Source: Achromobacter sp. RTa
GTDB taxonomy: Bacteria > Pseudomonadota > Gammaproteobacteria > Burkholderiales > Burkholderiaceae_B
Assembly: GCF_000757485.1 (NCBI RefSeq)
Contig: NZ_JPYO01000045.1
Span: 444,121-508,120 of the forward strand
Direction: 5' to 3'
Length of the DNA: 64,000 nt
Within the stretch, counting starts at the first letter, position 1. Each line of letters opens with the position of its first letter. Below the pieces are notes generated by a model. It ran no database searches. It saw only the letters and a program-made list of their open reading frames with translations, and was not told the origin of the DNA. The translations under genes and the position numbers were made by a program. This document shows positions 59,201 through 64,000 of the stretch, one piece after another.

Positions 59201-59457
59201 GGCGCGGCGCGCAGCTGGAAGGTGGCGCCGATGAGAAGCGGCAGCTTCAGGGCCTTGGCTTCGACGTGGGCGCGGACCACGCCCGCCAGCGAGCATTCAT
59301 CGGTGATGGCCAGCGCCGCGTAGCCCAGCGCGGCGGCGTGCGCGACCAGTTCCTCGGGGTGCGAAGCCCCTTGCAGGAAAGAGAAGTTGGACTGGCATTG
59401 CAGCTCGGCGTAGCCGGGCAGTGCCAGGGCGGAGGCGCCGGAGAGATCGTCGTCCAT
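56239..59457 (-). CDS. dnaE2: Error-prone DNA polymerase DnaE2 (ImuC)
   Basis: This 1072-residue C-family polymerase has an N-terminal PHP domain ([40 protein letters not shown]) and the catalytic acidic motif [20 protein letters not shown] at about 398-410. [20 protein letters not shown] is the conserved fingers region, and a C-terminal OB-fold follows ([20 protein letters not shown]). DnaE2 performs translesion synthesis with ImuA and ImuB under the SOS response. Its ATG is 16 bp after the imuB stop. No proofreading exonuclease is attached. Confidence 0.95.
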   Translation of the reverse strand: [1072 protein letters not shown]

Positions 59458-59473
59458 ATGGCGTGAGCGGGTC

Positions 59474-60943
59474 CTAGGCGTAGAGTCCGTGCAGGAACCA
59501 GCGGGCGTGTTCCGCGTCGCGCTCGCGGTAGATCCAGTAGCGCGCGGCGGCAGCGTCTTCGGCGACGAAGTAGTCGCGCACGGTCAGGGCTGGATCCCAC
59601 CAGCCGCTTTCGATGCGTTCGGGGCCGCGCATCAGCCGCAGCGCCTGGCCGCCGTATTGCGGGCGATGGCCGGACAGCTTCAGGGGCAGCGGCGGATCCA
59701 GCAGCCAGAAGGGCCGGTCCAGCATGGCGGGCAAGGGGACGGGACGGGGTGCGGAAGCCTGCGTGTCGCCCCAGGCGTTGGCGGCCTCGGGGCGGTGGTC
59801 GGGAACTGGACAGGCATGGCGCACCTGGCCGCGGCCCAGCCGCGCCACCAGCAGGTCCAGCAGCCTGGCGTGGTCGTCGGCGGTGCCGCCGGGTTCAGGG
59901 AACAGGGTGGTGCTGGCCGCGGGCTGCTCCACCGTGTCCGGCGCCAGCAGCGCGACGGCGATCACGGGCGCTTCCAGCGTATAGCGGGCCAGTTTTTCCC
60001 GCAGCAGGTTCAGGATCTGCTGCGCCTGCCAGACCGGCTGCGCCAGCGCCAGTTCAAGCTCGGCGGGCGGCCGGGCGTGGCGGCCGCGTTCGTGCTCCAT
60101 GCTGAGCACCACGCGCCGCACCGCCAGTTGCCGGGCGGCGAGCCAGCCGCTGAGCTGTTCGGCCAGCCGGCGCGCCACCGCCAGCACCGCGTCGGTGTGC
60201 TCCATGTAGTCCATGAGTTCGATGCGCCGCGCGAACTGGGGCGGCGGTTCGATCCAGCGGTGGAGTTCGGGCGCGAGGCCGTAGGCGGCGTCCAGGGCCT
60301 GCAGCAGTTCGGGCGCGCTGCGCCGTTGCAGGCCGGCGCGAGGCAGGGCGCGCAGGTCCGCCAGGGTATGGCAGCCGATGTCGGTCAGCCAGTCCAGGCG
60401 CGCCTGTGCCTGGGGCAGCAGCGCCAGAGGCAGGGCGTCCAGCCGCCGGGTCAGCGTGGGCAGCGCCAGGGTGCGCCGGGGGACGCGCCGGCCTGGGCAG
60501 TGAGCGAGCAGCCAGGCGCCCATGGCGGTGGGGGCCATGCCCAGCGTGACGCGCAGGTCCAGCGCGCGCAGCGTGGCGGCCACCCGGCGGCCCAGGGCCC
60601 GCGGGCCGCGGAAGAACATCAGGCTGGCGCCGACGTTCAGCAGCACGGTGTCGTCGCCGGCCAGGGCGACTTCGGGCGTGTATTGCAGCAGGGCCAGGGC
60701 CGCGCCCTGCAGGGTGTCGGCCTCGGCCTGGGCGTCGCGGGCCAGCAATTCGACCTCGGGCGCGATGGCGGCCGCGCCGGCGCGGCGCATGCCGGGCCTG
60801 ACGCCGGCCCGGCGGGCGGCGGGAGTGAGGGCGGCGACGCGTTCCTGGTCCAGAACGGCGAACGCCTGCTCCTCATGCGGCCAGTGCGGGCGTATGGCGT
60901 CCAGCGGCAGGCAGCGCAGGCAGGCGGCGATCCAGAGGCGCAT
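59474..60943 (-). CDS. imuB: ImuB, Y-family polymerase-like mutagenesis accessory protein
   Basis: This 489-residue protein has the Y-family fold without the catalytic carboxylates: the start RLWIAACLRCLPLDAIRPHW replaces the DxD region, and AFAVLDQERVAALTPAARRA with GVRPGMRRAGAAAIAPEVEL follows. The helix-hairpin-helix and little-finger parts (DIGCHTLADLRALPRAGLQR) are kept. ImuB acts as an adaptor joining DnaE2, ImuA and the beta clamp. The gene overlaps the imuA 3' end by 71 bp if the ATG at 60943 is used. The C-terminal tail (YFVAEDAAAARYWIYRERDA) is typical. Confidence 0.92.
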   Translation of the reverse strand: MRLWIAACLRCLPLDAIRPHWPHEEQAFAVLDQERVAALTPAARRAGVRPGMRRAGAAAIAPEVELLARDAQAEADTLQGAALALLQYTPEVALAGDDTVLLNVGASLMFFRGPRALGRRVAATLRALDLRVTLGMAPTAMGAWLLAHCPGRRVPRRTLALPTLTRRLDALPLALLPQAQARLDWLTDIGCHTLADLRALPRAGLQRRSAPELLQALDAAYGLAPELHRWIEPPPQFARRIELMDYMEHTDAVLAVARRLAEQLSGWLAARQLAVRRVVLSMEHERGRHARPPAELELALAQPVWQAQQILNLLREKLARYTLEAPVIAVALLAPDTVEQPAASTTLFPEPGGTADDHARLLDLLVARLGRGQVRHACPVPDHRPEAANAWGDTQASAPRPVPLPAMLDRPFWLLDPPLPLKLSGHRPQYGGQALRLMRGPERIESGWWDPALTVRDYFVAEDAAAARYWIYRERDAEHARWFLHGLYA

Positions 60944-61574
60944 GGCGGGCGGGTGTTTCAAGGGCGCCGGGCTCCAGGCCCACATACAGCGGCGTGTCGC
61001 AGACGGGCCCCCGGCGCTTGAGGATATGGATGGACAAGCCCCCCGGAGCGGGCGCCAGCGCCAGCCGCAACGGGGCGGGGGTGGCGTTCTGCGCGGCCCC
61101 GGAAGGACGCACGGCGATGAACAGCAGGTCGCTGGCCTGGGCGGCCAGGTGCAGGCGGCGCAGGGATTCGGGGCGCACGCGGGGCAGCCAGCAGATGAGC
61201 GCCCCGCAGCTGCCGTTCTTCAGGATCTGTTCGGCGGCCCACAGCGTGTCGGCGGGTTTTTCGGGGGCGACCCAGAGCAGTTGGCGAGGATCCAGCCGCC
61301 AGCTCATCCAGCTGGCGATATGGGGCGCGTGCGGCGGCTGCACCAGCGCGATGGCGCGGCGGGTTTCCAGCTGGGCCAGCGCCGGGCGCAGCAAACGGAT
61401 TTCCCCGATGCCGGGATGCGGCGCCAGCAGCTCGATCAGCGAGCCCAGCGGCCAGCCGCCATCGGGCAGCTCGGCCGACAGGGCGGCATGGCCGGTGGGC
61501 AGGCTGCGGGCGGCGCCCTGGGCCAATTGGGTGGCGCGCCATAGCGCGGGATGGATGCGTTCAGGGGACTGCAT
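60873..61574 (-). CDS. imuA: ImuA, RecA-like SOS mutagenesis protein
   Basis: This 233-residue protein of the ImuA/SulA-related RecA-like family has ALWRATQLAQGAARSLPTGH, AALSAELPDGGWPLGSLIEL, GIGEIRLLRPALAQLETRRA and AAEQILKNGSCGALICWLPR. The Walker A region of RecA is degenerate. It is the first gene of the imuA-imuB-dnaE2 operon. A LexA box lies about 60 bp upstream of the ATG, so the cassette should be induced by DNA damage. Confidence 0.93.
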   Translation of the reverse strand: MQSPERIHPALWRATQLAQGAARSLPTGHAALSAELPDGGWPLGSLIELLAPHPGIGEIRLLRPALAQLETRRAIALVQPPHAPHIASWMSWRLDPRQLLWVAPEKPADTLWAAEQILKNGSCGALICWLPRVRPESLRRLHLAAQASDLLFIAVRPSGAAQNATPAPLRLALAPAPGGLSIHILKRRGPVCDTPLYVGLEPGALETPARHAPLDRRLPALPAAGRHTPALAA

Positions 61575-61634
61575 GGCGGGCGGGCTAGCCGGTTTCCGAA
61601 AAGGCGAATAAGAAAGGCCGAAGCCGAATTATAA

Positions 61635-61650
61635 CTGTATGAATATACAG
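61635..61650. promoter_or_regulatory. LexA box upstream of imuA-imuB-dnaE2
   Basis: CTGTATGAATATACAG has the full CTG-N10-CAG form and a near-palindromic AT-rich centre, the standard proteobacterial SOS box. It is placed 60 bp before the imuA ATG. Confidence 0.9.
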
Positions 61651-61658
61651 TATTCGCC

Positions 61659-61685
61659 AAAAAAACCGGTAGCGCCAGGGGGCGC
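61659..61685 (-). terminator. Intrinsic terminator of the ACS carrier gene
   Basis: Read on the minus strand, GCGCC-CCCT-GGCGC is followed shortly by TTTTTTT (61665-61659). It separates the ACS carrier transcript from the imuA promoter. A second hairpin, CCGCAGGT / ACCTGCGG (61700-61720), lies between it and the carrier stop. Confidence 0.6.
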
Positions 61686-61767
61686 CGTCCCTTCGTGTCC
61701 CGCAGGTGCGGAACCTGCGGAATTCCTCTGAATGAGGGACGGATTCCGCGCCCGTCCCCCAGGCCGT

Positions 61768-63096
61768 TCAGCGGTTCACCAGGCTCTTGGGCAAGCGGTA
61801 GGTCAACACCGCGCCGATCACCGCCACGACGGCGATGAAGTAAATGCCGCCGCTGGTGCTTTGCGTGGAATCCTTGATCAGGCCGATCACGTAGGGGCTG
61901 ACAAAGCCGCCCAGGCCACCTATGGAATTGATCACGCCGATGGCGGCCGCCATGCCGACGCCGTTCAGGAAGAGGCTGGGCAGCATCCACATCATGGTGG
62001 TGGCGGAATAGACGCCCGCCGTCGCCACGGTGAGCGCGACCAGGGAGGCGATCGGCGTGCCGTGCAGCCAGACGCTGGCGACCAGGCCCGCGGCGCCCAC
62101 CAGGAATGCCCCGATCAGGTGCCAGCGGCGTTCCAGGCGGCGGTCGGAGCTGCGGCCCACCAGGTTCAAGGCGATGGCGGCGGCGCCGAACGGCGCGGCG
62201 GAAATCAGCCCGACCTGCAGCACATCCTGGTAGCCCAGGCCGCTGACCAGGGACGGCAGCCAGAACGATACGCCGTAGATGCCGATGGCCTGGCAGATGC
62301 ACAGCGCCACCATGGTCCACACGCGGCGATCGGCCAGCATGGCGAGGATGGATGAATGATCGCCGCCTTCTTGCGTCTTGCGCCGGGCATCGGCGTCCAG
62401 ATCGGCCTGCACGCTGCGCTTTTCATCGTCCGAAAGCCACTTGGCGTGCTGGGGGCTGTCGGTCAGGAACCACGGCACGGCCAGCCCCAGCAAAACCGAG
62501 GGCAGGCCTTCGATGAGGAACAGCCATTGCCATCCTGCAAAGCCGTGGGCCTGGTCCATGCTTTGCAGAATCCAGCCCGACAGGGGGCCGCCGACGACGC
62601 CCGACAGGGGAATGGCGGTCACGAACAGGGCGAGCATCTTGCCGCGGTGGCGGGACGGAAACCAGAACGTGAGGTACAGGATGATGCCGGGATAGAAGCC
62701 GGCCTCGGCCACTCCCAGCAGGAACCGCAGGATGTAGAACTGCATCGGCGTTTGCACGAAGGCGAAGCCCATGGAGATCACGCCCCACAGCACCATGATG
62801 CGCATGATGGTTTTCTTCGCGCCGATCTTCATCATCAGCACATTGCTGGGAGCTTCGAAGAGCAGGTAGCCGATGAAGAACAGGCCGGCGCCCAGGCCGT
62901 AGGCCGCCTCCGTGAACGAGAGATCCTGCAGCATGCGCAGCTTGGCGAAGCCGATGTTCACACGGTCCAGATAGGCAAGCAGATAGCAGACGATGAGAAA
63001 TGGAAGGATGCGCCGGGCAATCTTGCCGTAGACGGCGGCGCCCGATGATGGAGCGGCTGCGTCGACGAGCGGCGCGGTCAGGATGCGATCGCTCAT
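61768..63096 (-). CDS. MFS transporter, anion:cation symporter (ACS) family
   Basis: This 442-residue, 12-helix carrier has ILPFLIVCYLLAYLDRVNIG, FAKLRMLQDLSFTEAAYGLG, RFLLGVAEAGFYPGIILYLT and FWFPSRHRGKMLALFVTAIP, all ACS signatures, with AAAIGVINSIGGLGGFVSPY near the end. It imports an organic acid such as a hexuronate, phthalate or tartrate. The ATG at 63096 is preferred for the GAAGG eight bases upstream; a TTG at 63102 is in frame. It is 163 bp downstream of a LysR gene on the same strand, the likely regulator. Confidence 0.9.
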   Translation of the reverse strand: MSDRILTAPLVDAAAPSSGAAVYGKIARRILPFLIVCYLLAYLDRVNIGFAKLRMLQDLSFTEAAYGLGAGLFFIGYLLFEAPSNVLMMKIGAKKTIMRIMVLWGVISMGFAFVQTPMQFYILRFLLGVAEAGFYPGIILYLTFWFPSRHRGKMLALFVTAIPLSGVVGGPLSGWILQSMDQAHGFAGWQWLFLIEGLPSVLLGLAVPWFLTDSPQHAKWLSDDEKRSVQADLDADARRKTQEGGDHSSILAMLADRRVWTMVALCICQAIGIYGVSFWLPSLVSGLGYQDVLQVGLISAAPFGAAAIALNLVGRSSDRRLERRWHLIGAFLVGAAGLVASVWLHGTPIASLVALTVATAGVYSATTMMWMLPSLFLNGVGMAAAIGVINSIGGLGGFVSPYVIGLIKDSTQSTSGGIYFIAVVAVIGAVLTYRLPKSLVNR

Positions 63097-63259
63097 ATGC
63101 AAGCCTTCACGATGAAGTGAAACATGGTCATTCCCCTTGTTGATGCATGGCCGGCGGGTAGGCTGTGCTCCCGTCCTTGGTGGGCTGCGCAGCCATTATG
63201 CCGCGCCATGATTCACCGGGGTGACTGTGTTTTTTTATCGCCAAGATCAGAAATGGCGA

Positions 63260-64000
63260 TTACTCCGGGCCTTGCCCGTAGGCGTTGGCGGCGAGGTGCG
63301 CGCGTGTGCAGATAGACTGTTTCAAATGCGCGTTGGCGCCGGTGAGATAAACGGCGTGGAATGCGAAATCGGGCAGCTTGACGCGCGAATCCAGAATCAC
63401 CAGGCTACCCGCGTCGAGTTCTTTTTTCACGTTCACGGGCGAGAGCGCGCCGACGCCGTGGCCAGCCTTGACCATGTCCACGATCGTGTGGATGGATGCC
63501 ATGCCCCATAGCCTGATGTCGGCCAGTTCCAGCGTCTTGCACACATTGACTTCAAGCGCGGCCGAGGTGACGGTGGAAGCGGGGTAGGTGATGACCGGCT
63601 GCTGCGAGAACAGCGCGACCTCGTCCTCGGGCGTGTCGCAGGCCCGCGCGAAGCGCGGCGCGGCGATGAAGCGGAACGGATACGAACAGAGCTTTTCCGA
63701 ACAGGCGTTGGCGTGCTCCAGGGGCTCGGCCATCAAGGCCAGGTCGACGTCCAGGGCAAGCAGTCTGCGCGTGATCTCCGGCGTGGTGTCCACGGACAGA
63801 TCGATAGTGATATTGGGGAAATCGGTGCTGATGCTTTCGATCAGGTCGGACAGCCAGGTGTACACCAGGGTTTCCGAGACGCCGATGGTGAACTTGCCGC
63901 GCATGGCGGTGGGATCCGCGACCGCACTGATCATTTCGTCTTTCAGGCGGAGGATGCGTTCGACGTACGTCAGCAGCATGGATCCGCGCGCGGTCAGCGA
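63260..64000 (-). CDS. LysR family regulator (partial, N-terminus outside window)
   Basis: The reading frame is open to the right edge, and the visible 246 or so residues are the linker and effector domain of a LysR regulator. SLTARGSMLLTYVERILRLK is the end of the DNA-binding region, GKFTIGVSETLVYTWLSDLI opens the ligand domain, and LLALDVDLALMAEPLEHANA and MVKAGHGVGALSPVNVKKEL follow. The winged helix must lie beyond base 64000. It sits upstream of the ACS carrier gene. Confidence 0.85.
   Translation of the reverse strand, partial: SLTARGSMLLTYVERILRLKDEMISAVADPTAMRGKFTIGVSETLVYTWLSDLIESISTDFPNITIDLSVDTTPEITRRLLALDVDLALMAEPLEHANACSEKLCSYPFRFIAAPRFARACDTPEDEVALFSQQPVITYPASTVTSAALEVNVCKTLELADIRLWGMASIHTIVDMVKAGHGVGALSPVNVKKELDAGSLVILDSRVKLPDFAFHAVYLTGANAHLKQSICTRAHLAANAYGQGPE

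Noticed and set aside
57217-59466. A 749-codon plus-strand frame opposite dnaE2
   Set aside because: The dnaE2 motifs are unambiguous on the minus strand; the opposite frame is a composition artefact.

Overview
The window looks like chromosomal DNA from a GC-rich betaproteobacterium of the Alcaligenaceae, most likely Bordetella or Achromobacter. The reasons are the high GC content with strong third-position bias, a stand-alone Bug-type periplasmic receptor, many LysR/GntR/IclR/AraC regulators next to small catabolic operons, several MFS carriers of the MHS and ACS families, and an imuA-imuB-dnaE2 mutagenesis cassette. I see no rRNA, tRNA, CRISPR, insertion sequence or prophage. This assignment rests on recognising gene families, not on a search.

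Layout. 1-5.2 kb: a peptide-type ABC receptor gene (cut by the left edge) and a GntR regulator, divergent from a class V aminotransferase, a beta-lactamase-fold serine hydrolase and an aldo/keto reductase. 5.2-9.3 kb: an MHS transporter and a GMC oxidoreductase, divergent from an IclR regulator. 9.3-12.4 kb: a GntR regulator divergent from a Bug receptor and an M20 amidohydrolase. 12.4-17.7 kb: an iron/siderophore uptake locus (TonB receptor, methyltransferase and RhtX/FptX-like carrier on one strand, PchR/YbtA-like AraC regulator on the other) with a Fur-like box between. 17.8-20.1 kb: a DHA2 efflux pump, a VOC protein and a GFA-fold protein.

20.2-27.7 kb: a translationally coupled operon of a nitrilase-type amidase, a branched-chain-type (HAAT) ABC transporter, an AmiC-like sensor and an AmiR-like ANTAR antiterminator. 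It is preceded by a promoter and a leader that ends in a strong intrinsic terminator, so its own AmiR probably controls it by antitermination. 27.8-29.7 kb: AhpD-like, LON-domain and ParB-like proteins. 29.7-40 kb: a patch of visibly lower GC with an rpiB remnant, an Asp/Glu-type racemase, two SDRs, an AraC and a LysR regulator, a DHA2 carrier, an RlmN-like enzyme, and an EamA carrier divergent from a MocR regulator.

40.2-46.3 kb: an RraA-type aldolase, an aminotransferase, a complete polar amino acid ABC transporter and a LysR regulator, which reads as uptake, transamination and aldol cleavage of a substituted glutamate. 46.4-54.9 kb: an I78-inhibitor lipoprotein, then an RpiR-controlled operon of diaminopropionate ammonia-lyase, two carbamoyl-amide hydrolases, an ACS-family carrier and an M20 deacylase, followed by a LysR regulator. 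This looks like catabolism of an N-substituted 2,3-diaminopropionate. 55-56.2 kb: a GDSL hydrolase. 56.2-61.6 kb: dnaE2, imuB and imuA (minus strand) behind a LexA box. 61.8-64 kb: an ACS carrier and a LysR regulator cut by the right edge.
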